DNA from: Clostridiales bacterium
Lineage (GTDB): Bacteria; Bacillota; Clostridia; Christensenellales; Aristaeellaceae
Length of the DNA stretch: 47,426 nt
Direction of reading: 5' to 3'
Assembly (NCBI GenBank): GCA_029012285.1
Contig: JAQXLU010000163.1
Coordinates: forward strand, 1-47,426
Made by a program: the position numbers and the translations under genes. A model generated the notes under the pieces. It ran no database searches, had not been told where the DNA came from, and worked only from the letters and a program-made list of their open reading frames with translations. Positions 7,141-15,240 of the stretch are shown one piece after another (position 1 is the first letter of the stretch; every line of letters starts with the position of its first letter).

Positions 7141-8397
7141 ATGCCGAATTTCAGCCTGAACGACAGCGTATTCGAGGCAGCGGCGAATCAGTTCGCCACA
7201 CCCTTTCACCTCTACGACGAGGCTGGGCTGCGCCAGAACGCCCGCGACCTGAACGCCGCCTTCGCCTGGTGCGGCGATTTCAAGGAATACTTCGCCGTCA
7301 AGGCGCTGCCCAACCCGGCCATTTTGCGCATCCTGAAGGAGGAGGGCTGCGGCGTGGACTGCTCCAGCGCCACGGAGCTGATGCTCGCCCGCGCCTGCGG
7401 CTTTTCGGGCGAGGAGATCATGTTCTCCGCCAACGCCATGCCCTATCAGGAGTTCTCCGCTGCCCGGGCGCTGGGCGCCTTCGTCAACCTGGATGATGTG
7501 ACCCACATCGCCATCCTGGAGGAAAACGGCGGCATCCCGGAGACCATCTGCTGCCGCTACAACCCCGGTGGAGATTTCCGCATCGGCACGAAGATCATGG
7601 GCAACCCTGGCGATGCGAAGTACGGCTTCACCTACGCCCAGCTGCAGCAGGGGCTGAGGAGCCTCAAGGCCAAGGGCGCAAAGCGCTTCGGGCTGCACTC
7701 CTTCCTGTCCTCCAACAACACCGACACGTCCTATTACCCCACCCTGGCGCGGCTTTTGTTCAAGGCTGGGCGCGATCTGGCGGAGGAGGTCGGTCTGCCG
7801 CTGAGCTTCATCAACCTCAGCGGCGGCGTGGGCATCCCCTACCGGCCCGACGCGCCAAAAACGGACATCTTCGCCGTGGGCGAGGGTGTGCGCAAGGCCT
7901 ATGAGGAGATCTTCCCCGAGGGCGGCGTGGCCATCAAGACCGAGCTGGGCCGCTGGATGAGCGGCCCCATCGGTTGGCTCGTCACCCGCGCCATTCACCG
8001 CAAGGACACCTACAAGCACTACATCGGCGTGGACGCATGCTGCGCCAACCTGATGCGCCCGGCGATGTACGGCGCATACCACCACATCACCGTCTGCGGC
8101 AAGGAGCAGCTGCCCCACGACCACATGTACGACGTGGTCGGCTGCCTGTGCGAGAACAACGACAAGTTTGCCATCGACCGCATGCTGCCCCCCATCGAGA
8201 ACGGGGATTTGCTGGTGATTCACGACACCGGCGCGCATGGGCACGCGATGGGCTACAACTACAACGGCCGCTTGCGCTCGGCGGAGGTGCTCCATCAGGC
8301 GGACGGAGCCTTCCGGCTCATCCGCCGCGCCGAAACGCCCCAGGATTACTTTTCCACCCTCGACATCGACCCCGCCGCCAAGGAGCTGGGACTGTAA
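7141..8397 (+). CDS. lysA: Diaminopimelate decarboxylase, divergent clostridial type
   Basis: A 418-residue fold-type III pyridoxal-phosphate enzyme. The cofactor lysine is K54 in YFAVKALPNP. INLSGGVGIPYRPD is the phosphate-binding glycine loop, and GCLCENNDKFA is the Cys-Glu active-site segment that comes from the partner subunit. It decarboxylates meso-diaminopimelate to lysine, the last step of lysine synthesis. The usual LHCHIGSQ motif is LHSFLSSN here, a variant I associate with LysA-annotated proteins of Clostridia; a related amino-acid decarboxylase remains possible. The start is chosen for the GGAG eight bases upstream and its place after the promoter. The gene is followed by its own terminator. 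Confidence 0.85.
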   Translation: MPNFSLNDSVFEAAANQFATPFHLYDEAGLRQNARDLNAAFAWCGDFKEYFAVKALPNPAILRILKEEGCGVDCSSATELMLARACGFSGEEIMFSANAMPYQEFSAARALGAFVNLDDVTHIAILEENGGIPETICCRYNPGGDFRIGTKIMGNPGDAKYGFTYAQLQQGLRSLKAKGAKRFGLHSFLSSNNTDTSYYPTLARLLFKAGRDLAEEVGLPLSFINLSGGVGIPYRPDAPKTDIFAVGEGVRKAYEEIFPEGGVAIKTELGRWMSGPIGWLVTRAIHRKDTYKHYIGVDACCANLMRPAMYGAYHHITVCGKEQLPHDHMYDVVGCLCENNDKFAIDRMLPPIENGDLLVIHDTGAHGHAMGYNYNGRLRSAEVLHQADGAFRLIRRAETPQDYFSTLDIDPAAKELGL

Positions 8398-8409
8398 ATC
8401 GCATTGACG

Positions 8410-8441
8410 CGCCCGGAGTCGTTTCCGGGCGTCTTGCTTTT
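8410..8441 (+). terminator. Intrinsic terminator after lysA
   Basis: CGCCCGGA (8410-8417) pairs with TCCGGGCG (8424-8431) around a six-base loop, followed by TCTTGCTTTT. The next promoter starts at its last bases. Confidence 0.75.
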
Positions 8442-8468
8442 GACGCAGCGTCCGCCGTATGGTATGAT
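8440..8468 (+). promoter_or_regulatory. Promoter of the RluA-type gene
   Basis: TTGACG (8440-8445), 17-base spacer, TATGAT (8463-8468). It begins directly at the T-tract of the lysA terminator, 28 bases before the start codon. Confidence 0.75.
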
Positions 8469-8495
8469 GGAAGCAGCTTTCCACAGGAGGAACGT

Positions 8496-9104
8496 ATGGA
8501 CATCCTCTATCACGACCGCGATCTGGCGGTCATCCTCAAGCCCGTGGGGATGGATTCGGAAGCCGCCGTGCCCGCAGCCCTCATGCAGGCCCTGGGCGGG
8601 GCCTGCTTCCCGGTGCACCGGCTTGACCAGAATGTCGGCGGGTTGATGGTCTACGCCCGCACGAAGGCCGCTGCCGCCGCGCTCTCCCGCGCGGTGACCG
8701 AGGGCGCGATGATCAAGGAATACGTCGCCCTCGTCCACGGCACGCCCGAGCCCTCGGGGGACTGGAGCGACCTGCTCCTCAAGGACGCGCGGCAAAACAA
8801 GGTGTTTGTCGTCCACCGGGAACGCAAGGGGGTCAAGCTGGCCAGGCTCACCTTCACCCGATTGACCTCCAGCGACCCCGCGCTGGTGCGCATCCGCCTG
8901 TACACGGGGCGGAGCCATCAGATTCGCGTGCAATTCGCCAGCAGGAAGCATCCGCTGGTGGGCGACCACAAATACGGCGCGCGGGACGATGCTGCCACGC
9001 CCATGCTGTATTCCTGCTGCCTCACCTTCCCCTGGCAGGGCAAGACGCTGCGCTTTGAGCATCTGCCGGACTGGGCGCTGACCGCCCCGGAGGAACAACC
9101 ATGA
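8496..9104 (+). CDS. RluA-family pseudouridine synthase
   Basis: A 202-residue protein starting at the ATG at 8496 with AGGAGG just upstream. The catalytic motif HRLDQNVGGL carries D44, the nucleophile of RluA/RluD-type enzymes; TGRSHQIRVQFA and HPLVGDHKYG are the later conserved blocks. There is no N-terminal S4 domain, so it belongs with the short RluA/TruC type. It isomerises uridine in rRNA or tRNA; which position cannot be told. It overlaps the next gene by ATGA, so the two are translated together. Confidence 0.9.
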   Translation: MDILYHDRDLAVILKPVGMDSEAAVPAALMQALGGACFPVHRLDQNVGGLMVYARTKAAAAALSRAVTEGAMIKEYVALVHGTPEPSGDWSDLLLKDARQNKVFVVHRERKGVKLARLTFTRLTSSDPALVRIRLYTGRSHQIRVQFASRKHPLVGDHKYGARDDAATPMLYSCCLTFPWQGKTLRFEHLPDWALTAPEEQP

Positions 9105-9652
9105 AGCACATCATCCACATCTACGGCGCGTCGGGCTCAGGCACCAGCACCCTGGGAAGGGCGCTATCGGACGCAATGGGCCTTGTCCTGATGGACAGCG
9201 ACGATTATTTCTGGCTGCCCACCGACCCGCCCTTCACCACCAAACGCTCCATCGACGAGCGGCTGGCGCTGATGCGCGCCGACATCGCCGCGGCGGACAG
9301 GGGCGTGGTGATTTCCGGCTCGCTGACGGGCTGGGGTGATCCGCTGATGCCCCTGTTCACCTGCGCCATCCGCCTCGTCACGCCAACGGCGGTGCGCCTG
9401 GAACGATTGCGTCAGCGGGAATATGCCCGGTTTGGCGCACGCATCCTGGAGGGCGGCGATATGCACGAGGCGCACCTGGTTTTTCTGGACTGGGCCGCGC
9501 AGTATGACACGGGCGACGCCAGCATGCGCAGCAAGGCCTGCCACGACGCCTGGGAGCAAGGGCTGTCCTGCCCCATCTTGCGCCTGGACGGCACGCAGGC
9601 GCTCAGCGAGCTGCTTGCCGCCGTCCAAAGGGCCATTGTGGATACGGACTGA
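9101..9652 (+). CDS. P-loop nucleoside kinase-like protein (adenylate-kinase-like fold)
   Basis: A 183-residue protein. The Walker A loop GASGSGTSTLG lies at residues 9-19, followed by a DSDDYFW segment where this group binds its phosphate acceptor, and by VVISGSLTGW in the place of the Walker B strand. LERLRQREYARFG resembles the arginine-bearing lid of small kinases. It is of the type often annotated as AAA family ATPase or adenylate kinase-like in Clostridia. The acceptor is unknown. It overlaps the pseudouridine synthase gene by four bases; I see no pathway link between the two. Confidence 0.8.
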   Translation: MKHIIHIYGASGSGTSTLGRALSDAMGLVLMDSDDYFWLPTDPPFTTKRSIDERLALMRADIAAADRGVVISGSLTGWGDPLMPLFTCAIRLVTPTAVRLERLRQREYARFGARILEGGDMHEAHLVFLDWAAQYDTGDASMRSKACHDAWEQGLSCPILRLDGTQALSELLAAVQRAIVDTD

Positions 9653-9660
9653 TCATGAAA

Positions 9661-9707
9661 GGCTCATCCGCGAGGAGGTTTCATGCCTCCTGCGGATGAG
9701 CCTTTTT
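9661..9707. terminator. Bidirectional terminator between convergent genes
   Basis: GGCTCATCCGC (9661-9671) pairs with GCGGATGAGCC (9692-9702), and AGGAGG inside the loop pairs with CCTCCT, giving a nearly continuous 17-base stem. TTTTT follows on the plus side and the complement of GAAA precedes it for the minus side. It ends both the kinase-like gene and the debranching enzyme gene. Confidence 0.85.
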
Positions 9708-11663
9708 CTATGCCTGATCAGCTTTCTCGATGGCTTCCAGCGCTTCATAGACCCGCAGCATTTCGCCCACGCTCCAAGCCTGGGCGAAGCAGCCCCGGCT
9801 GAAGGCGGGCACATCGCCATCGTAGATTTCCGGCAGCTGCCCGATGCAGCCCTCCCGGAGGGTCGCCTCCATGGGCAAGAGCATCTCGCGGACGGCCCTG
9901 GCGGCCTCCACCGTGCCCCCGTGGGTGCGCAGGTACGCCAGGTAGTACGCCCCCAGCGGGAACACCCACGCCGTGCCCTGGTGATAGGCCATGTCGCGCT
10001 CCGATTGCGGCCCCGCGTAGACGCCGTGATATTGCTCGTCCTCCGGGGAGAGGGTGCGCAAGCCGCAGGGCGTGTACAGGTGGGCGTGCACCGCGTCCAC
10101 CACAGCGCGCTCCTGCGCCGGGGTGAGCACGGGGAAGGGCTGGGTGACGGCCCATATCTGGTTGCACCGGAGCTGCTCATCCGCCGCCGTGCCGGAGAGC
10201 ACATCCCGCAAGCAGCCCTTGTCTGCCATCCAGAAGGCCGCGAAGGAGGTCTTCACCCGCTGGGCCAGGGCTGCGTAATCCGCCCGGTCCAGGCCAAGGC
10301 GCGATGACAGCGCGTCCATCACCCGCAGCGCGCTGTACCAGGACGCATTGATCTCCACCGGCTTCCCATGGCGGGGCGTGGGGAGGATTTCTCCCACCCG
10401 CACATCCATCCAGGTCACCTGGTCAAGGCCCTCCCCAGCGCAGATCAGGCCGTCCGCGTCCATGTGGATGCCGTGGCGCGTCCCCGCCCGGTAGGCGCGG
10501 ATGATGCGCTCCAGCACCGGCCAGGCTTCCCGAGCGAAGGCGAGGTCGCCGGTTTTCTCAACGTACAGCCACACCACGTTCACCAGCAGCAGCGCGGCGT
10601 CGGCGGTGTTGTACATCGGCTCTGCCGTGCCCTCTGGGAAGAGGTTGGGCACCAGGCCGTCCCGCTCGTAGCGCAAAAAGGTGCGCAGGATGCTCCTTGC
10701 GTCCTCGTAGCGTCCCGTGCTGAGGGTGCAGCCGGTCAGGGCGATCATGGTGTCCCGCCCCCAATCCCCGAAGAAGGGATACCCGGCCAGGATGGTCTTG
10801 CCCCCTGTGGAGGCCCGCTTGGCGATATACGCATCCGCCGCGCTGACCAGCTGCTGCGCCACCGGGTCGGTCAAGCCGGACTGCGATCGCAAGGCCTGCA
10901 TGCGCTGCCTGTGGGATGCAAGGATGGCCTCCGCGGTCAGGTCGCAGGGCTTGTCGGAGAGCACCAGCGTCAGGGCAGTAGTTTCCCCGGGCGCAGCCGT
11001 CACGCAAATGCACCCCACGCTGGCGGCCAGCCCCTTCTCCGGGCGACCATCGGGTGCGTCGTGCCGGTAGGCCTGGAGCGCATACCGGGGCGCTTCGATC
11101 TGGCAGGGGGCGCTGGCAGAAAGGTATACGCGCTGGCTGCCAGCGACGATGCAGCCTCCCTCCAGCCCAACGGGCCAGTTTTCCAGCGGCGCATGCCCCT
11201 TCTCAAAGCCCAGCACCAGGGGGCGGACGGTCATTTGGCAAGGGTCGCCCGTGCGGTTTTCGACCGTGTAGACCACCGCCACGGCGTTTTGCTCGTAGGC
11301 CATGCCCACCTCACGCGTCACCCGGACGCCGCGCACATCATAGGCCCAGCGGGGCGTATCCTCCACCACAAGGGAGGACAGATGCCGCCAGCCGTCCTCC
11401 GGGGGCGTGGCGTCGGCAAACTCCTGGGTGGAGAGGAAGGCCGTCTGCCCGCCGCAGCGCAGCTCCTCCTGCAAGCGGGCCACCAGGGCCACCCGGTCGT
11501 TGGGGGCGGTGCGGGCGGACATCAGCAGGGCCTGATCCGCCCGGGTCATGGAAAAGGCCGCTGACAAGGACGAATACCCGCCCAGTCCGTTGGTGAGCAG
11601 ATAGCAATGCTCCTGCGCCCGCTCGAGGGTCGGCGCGTCCTGTCTGCCAAGGATGAAGCGCAT
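9708..11663 (-). CDS. Glycogen debranching enzyme (amylo-alpha-1,6-glucosidase)
   Basis: A 651-residue cytoplasmic enzyme. The start at 11663 has GCGGAGG seven bases upstream. Residues 1-260 form the N-terminal beta-rich domain (CYLLTNGLGGYSS near residues 20-32 is its typical opening). Residues about 275-640 form the (alpha/alpha)6 catalytic domain of the GH133-like group, with AGYPFFGDWGRDTMIALTG, RYERDGLVPNLFPEG, NTADAALLLVNVV and QIWAVTQPFPVL. It removes alpha-1,6 branch stubs from glycogen. No other glycogen gene lies in the window. It is transcribed divergently from the pectate lyase gene and ends at a shared terminator. Confidence 0.92.
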   Translation of the reverse strand: MRFILGRQDAPTLERAQEHCYLLTNGLGGYSSLSAAFSMTRADQALLMSARTAPNDRVALVARLQEELRCGGQTAFLSTQEFADATPPEDGWRHLSSLVVEDTPRWAYDVRGVRVTREVGMAYEQNAVAVVYTVENRTGDPCQMTVRPLVLGFEKGHAPLENWPVGLEGGCIVAGSQRVYLSASAPCQIEAPRYALQAYRHDAPDGRPEKGLAASVGCICVTAAPGETTALTLVLSDKPCDLTAEAILASHRQRMQALRSQSGLTDPVAQQLVSAADAYIAKRASTGGKTILAGYPFFGDWGRDTMIALTGCTLSTGRYEDARSILRTFLRYERDGLVPNLFPEGTAEPMYNTADAALLLVNVVWLYVEKTGDLAFAREAWPVLERIIRAYRAGTRHGIHMDADGLICAGEGLDQVTWMDVRVGEILPTPRHGKPVEINASWYSALRVMDALSSRLGLDRADYAALAQRVKTSFAAFWMADKGCLRDVLSGTAADEQLRCNQIWAVTQPFPVLTPAQERAVVDAVHAHLYTPCGLRTLSPEDEQYHGVYAGPQSERDMAYHQGTAWVFPLGAYYLAYLRTHGGTVEAARAVREMLLPMEATLREGCIGQLPEIYDGDVPAFSRGCFAQAWSVGEMLRVYEALEAIEKADQA

Positions 11664-11692
11664 AGGGATTCCTCCGCATAATGGTTTTTTCC

Positions 11693-11754
11693 AGTATACC
11701 ACGCCCGGGCAATCGCGGCAAGTCCTTGTCCAACCGGGGCTTTTGTGGTATGAT
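11693..11754. promoter_or_regulatory. Divergent promoters for the debranching enzyme and the PL9 lyase
   Basis: Minus strand: TTGCCG (11716-11721), 17-base spacer, TATACT (11693-11698). Plus strand: TTGTCC (11726-11731), 17-base spacer, TATGAT (11749-11754). The two -35 boxes lie back to back, only four bases apart, so the two polymerases would compete for the site. Confidence 0.7.
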
Positions 11755-11805
11755 GGGGAGGATGCTTTGTACCGTTCTCCATTCCGACCACAGGAGGCCA
11801 GAATA

Positions 11806-14800
11806 ATGAAAGACCGCATGCTCTTCCTCACGTTGCTGCTACTGTGCCTGGTGCTCCCCCTGGGGGCGCAAGCCGCCGATGCACAGGGGCACATCCTGGA
11901 CGCCACCGCCGATCTTGCCCCGATGGCGCAGGGCACAAAGGCCGACGGCGACACCGAGCTGGTGGGGGATTTCTTCACCATCCACTACTCCGAAAAGACG
12001 AAGATCGACAGCTCCAGCAAGACCTTCGACGATGGCTACACCGCCACACAGCGCATCAACTTCGGCGGCAAGACCCAGCCCGGCAAGGGCATGATCAACA
12101 CCGTCCGCTTCACCACGCAGGAAGCCGCCACGCTGCGCTTCTGGTGGGTGTCCGGCGGCGATACGCGCCAATTCGCGCTCTATGACGCGCAGGGGACCAT
12201 CCTCCAGCGCACAACGGTGGATTCGGTCAAGAACGCCCTGTACATCTCCGATTTTGCCATCAGCAACCCGGGCACCTACTACCTGGGCGTGCCGGACGGC
12301 AGCAACTACCTGTTCAAGATGCAGCTCACCACCGCCCCGCTGGAAACCATCACCGCCAGCCGCCGCACCTGGGCTGCGGTGGATTACCCCATGGTGTTCA
12401 TGGCCGAGGACAAGCAGGACGGCACGATGGAGGTCACCGTGTACGCTTCCATCGGGTATGACGGCGGCGACGAGGTGATCGTGTCCATGCTGGACGAGGC
12501 CGGCCAGGTGGTGGCCAGCCGCCGCTCCATCGCGGACAAGGGGGAGCACATCCTCACCTTCGCGCCCCCGGCCTCCGGCAGGTATTCCTTCTCCGCCACG
12601 CTGAACCGCGAGGGGGAGGAGGGCAAAACCGACCCCGGCATCAGCGAGAAGTTCGTGCTTCCCCTTGGCACGCCGGTCATCAGCAGCGCCACCAGCGTGG
12701 GCGGCGGCAGCGTGGCCCTGGTGTGGACGGAAGTTCCCGAAGCCACGGGCTATGAGGTATTCGTGAACGGCACGTCCTGTGCCAGCTGTGAAACGACTGC
12801 CTTCACCGTCAGCGGCTTGCCCATTGGCGAGGCGGCGGTCTTCACCGTCCGGGCCATACGCGGCGACGAAGCGGGCCAGCCCTCTGCCGGGATCACCGCC
12901 ATCCCCACCCAGGAAGCCCAGCGCGCCTGGAGCTTCGTCGTGTACGGGCCCTCCACCAACGCTGCGGACAACGGCTATGTCGGCTCTATCAACGAACAGG
13001 GCAGCGTGACCGTGTATTCCGAGAACGGCAAGGGCAAGATCCAGCCCAACGCGGACGACGGCGTGTCCTTCTACTACACCGCCATCCCAGCGGACAAGAA
13101 CTTCACCCTGCGCGCCCATGTGCATGTGGACGCATGGGATTACTCCAACGGCCAGGAGGGCTTCGGCCTGATGGCGGCGGACTCCGTGCCTGCCCATGGC
13201 GCAGCCTCCTTCCTGACCAACCAGTACATGGCCCTGGCCAGCAAGATCGAGTACTATTTCGAGAACGGAAGAATCAGCGCCTCGGGGCAGAAGTACACCA
13301 TGCGCCTGGGCCTGGGCGTGCTATCGAAGCTGGGCCGCACCCCCGAAACCCAGAGCGCGATTCTCGGTGTGACCTATCCGCTGGAAACCTCCGCCGCCAT
13401 GAAGTCCGTGGAGGGGGTGGGCAACTACAACATCATCGGCAACAACACCAACCGCGACGTGCTGGACAAAACCGCCCTCACCATCGCGGAGCTGACCGAT
13501 TTTGACCTGGCGATTCAAAGGAATAACACCGGCTATTTCATCACCTATTACGGTGAGGACGGCAGCATCATCGGCCAGTACAAGGATTATGACCCCGATG
13601 CGCTGACCAAGCTGGACGCAGAGCAGGTCTACGTGGGCTTCTTTGCCGCCCGCCGCGCCCGGGCGACCTTCTCCGACGTCACGTTGACCGTCCTTGACCC
13701 CGCCGAGGACGCCCCCGCCGAGGAAAAGCCGGTGGAGCGGATCACCCCCAGCGTGACCATCGTGTCCGGCTCCACCTCCGGCAACGAGGTCTATCCCCTG
13801 TCCTGGGTGAGCAACGTGGCCGGTACGGTGGACGTGTACATCACCACCGGCGAAGGCGACCAGGCGCTGGCGGCTTCCGGGCTTCCCTCTGTGGCGGAGA
13901 TTCGCAACGACTACGCCCTGACCCTGCCCGCCACCGGGGAAATGCTGCTCGAGGTCGTCCTGACCCCCGACCCCGACGTGGGCGAGGGCCGCGCGCTGAC
14001 CTCCGAGAAGGCCGTGTCCGCGGAGGCGGCGGTGGTCTACACCAACATGTATGCGACGCTTAGCGAAATCTGCGTATCCCCCAACGGCACGCCCAGCGGT
14101 CGCGGCACGCCGGACAGCCCGCTGACCCTCGCCACCGCCGTGCAGTACGTCCGCCCCGGGCAGACCATCCTGCTTGCGGAGGGCACGTACAACTTCGTAT
14201 CCGCGCTGCGCATCCCCCATGGCATCGACGGTACGGCGGACGCGCCCATCCGCATGATTGCAGACCCCAGCGCCGCCACCCGGCCCGTGCTGGATTTCAA
14301 GGGGCTCAGCGCAGGCATCATCCACGGCGGCGATTACTGGTACTTCCAGGGCTTTGACGTGACCGGCGCCGCCAATGGGCAAAAGGGCTTCCAGGTGTCG
14401 GGCCACCATAACATCCTGGAGGGCATCCAGACCTACCACAACGGCAACACGGGCATCCAGATCAGCCGTTACGCAGGCAGCGACCCGGTGTCCGACTGGC
14501 CCAGCCACAACCTGATCCTCAACTGCACCTCGTGGGGCAATGCCGACGCGGGCTATGAGGACGCTGACGGCTTTGCCGCCAAGCTCACCTGCGGCGAGGG
14601 CAATGTGTTTGTGGGCTGCGTGGCGCACCACAACGCCGACGACGGCTTCGACCTATACGCCAAGCCGGAAACCGGCCCCATCGGCGCGGTCACCCTTGAG
14701 GACTGCGTGGCCTATGCCAACGGCATCCTGGAGGACGGCACCATCGCGGGCAATGGCAACGGCTTCAAGATGGGCGGCTCCAACATGCCCGGCGGACATC

Positions 14801-15222
14801 AGCTGCTGCGCTCCTACGCTTTCTTCAACCGCTCCAAGGGCATTGACGCCAACTCCTGCCCGGACGTCACGGTGGCCGACTGCGTCAGCTACAACAACCT
14901 GCGCTACAACGTGGCCCTCTACACCAACATCGAGCAAAACACGGCCTATCAGGCAACGGGCGTGATCTCCTTCAAGGACGCAACCATTGACGGCGGCGAC
15001 CCCTCCCTGGGCGACGAGCTCAAGCCCCGGGGCACGCAGGATGCAGCCGCGATACGCAATGACAGCTGCTTCTACTGGGACGGCGCGCATGCCGTGAATG
15101 CCTCCGGGCAGGAGCTCACGGCGGAGGACTTCGTGTCCTTGGAATTCAAGGGTGTGAACCGCCATGTGGACGGCTCCATCGACCTGCAGGGCTTTTTACA
15201 GCGGTTGGATGCCGCCCAATAA
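11806..15222 (+). CDS. Secreted multidomain PL9-type pectate lyase
   Basis: A 1138-residue secreted protein; the start at 11806 has AGGAGG upstream. Residues 1-23 are a signal peptide (basic start, long leucine core, cleavage near AQA-AD). Residues about 290-370 are a fibronectin type III domain (SVALVWTEVPEATGYEVFVN). Residues about 385-630 look like a beta-sandwich carbohydrate-binding region. Residues about 745-1100 are a right-handed beta-helix opening with SPNGTPSGRGTPDSPLTLA, which fits polysaccharide lyase family 9: DADGFAAKL places the probable catalytic Lys at K926 beside D921 and D923, and NADDGFDLY (943-951) supplies calcium ligands. It would cleave polygalacturonate by beta-elimination. 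There is no cell-wall anchor or dockerin. No uronate catabolism gene lies nearby. Confidence 0.85.
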   Translation: MKDRMLFLTLLLLCLVLPLGAQAADAQGHILDATADLAPMAQGTKADGDTELVGDFFTIHYSEKTKIDSSSKTFDDGYTATQRINFGGKTQPGKGMINTVRFTTQEAATLRFWWVSGGDTRQFALYDAQGTILQRTTVDSVKNALYISDFAISNPGTYYLGVPDGSNYLFKMQLTTAPLETITASRRTWAAVDYPMVFMAEDKQDGTMEVTVYASIGYDGGDEVIVSMLDEAGQVVASRRSIADKGEHILTFAPPASGRYSFSATLNREGEEGKTDPGISEKFVLPLGTPVISSATSVGGGSVALVWTEVPEATGYEVFVNGTSCASCETTAFTVSGLPIGEAAVFTVRAIRGDEAGQPSAGITAIPTQEAQRAWSFVVYGPSTNAADNGYVGSINEQGSVTVYSENGKGKIQPNADDGVSFYYTAIPADKNFTLRAHVHVDAWDYSNGQEGFGLMAADSVPAHGAASFLTNQYMALASKIEYYFENGRISASGQKYTMRLGLGVLSKLGRTPETQSAILGVTYPLETSAAMKSVEGVGNYNIIGNNTNRDVLDKTALTIAELTDFDLAIQRNNTGYFITYYGEDGSIIGQYKDYDPDALTKLDAEQVYVGFFAARRARATFSDVTLTVLDPAEDAPAEEKPVERITPSVTIVSGSTSGNEVYPLSWVSNVAGTVDVYITTGEGDQALAASGLPSVAEIRNDYALTLPATGEMLLEVVLTPDPDVGEGRALTSEKAVSAEAAVVYTNMYATLSEICVSPNGTPSGRGTPDSPLTLATAVQYVRPGQTILLAEGTYNFVSALRIPHGIDGTADAPIRMIADPSAATRPVLDFKGLSAGIIHGGDYWYFQGFDVTGAANGQKGFQVSGHHNILEGIQTYHNGNTGIQISRYAGSDPVSDWPSHNLILNCTSWGNADAGYEDADGFAAKLTCGEGNVFVGCVAHHNADDGFDLYAKPETGPIGAVTLEDCVAYANGILEDGTIAGNGNGFKMGGSNMPGGHQLLRSYAFFNRSKGIDANSCPDVTVADCVSYNNLRYNVALYTNIEQNTAYQATGVISFKDATIDGGDPSLGDELKPRGTQDAAAIRNDSCFYWDGAHAVNASGQELTAEDFVSLEFKGVNRHVDGSIDLQGFLQRLDAAQ

Positions 15223-15240
15223 GCGCCAGGGAGGATTGAC

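Noticed and set aside
7141-9104. Possible fusion of lysA with the RluA-type gene because a frame stays open across the boundary.
   Set aside because: The open frame before 8496 is out of phase with lysA, and a terminator and a promoter lie between the two genes.
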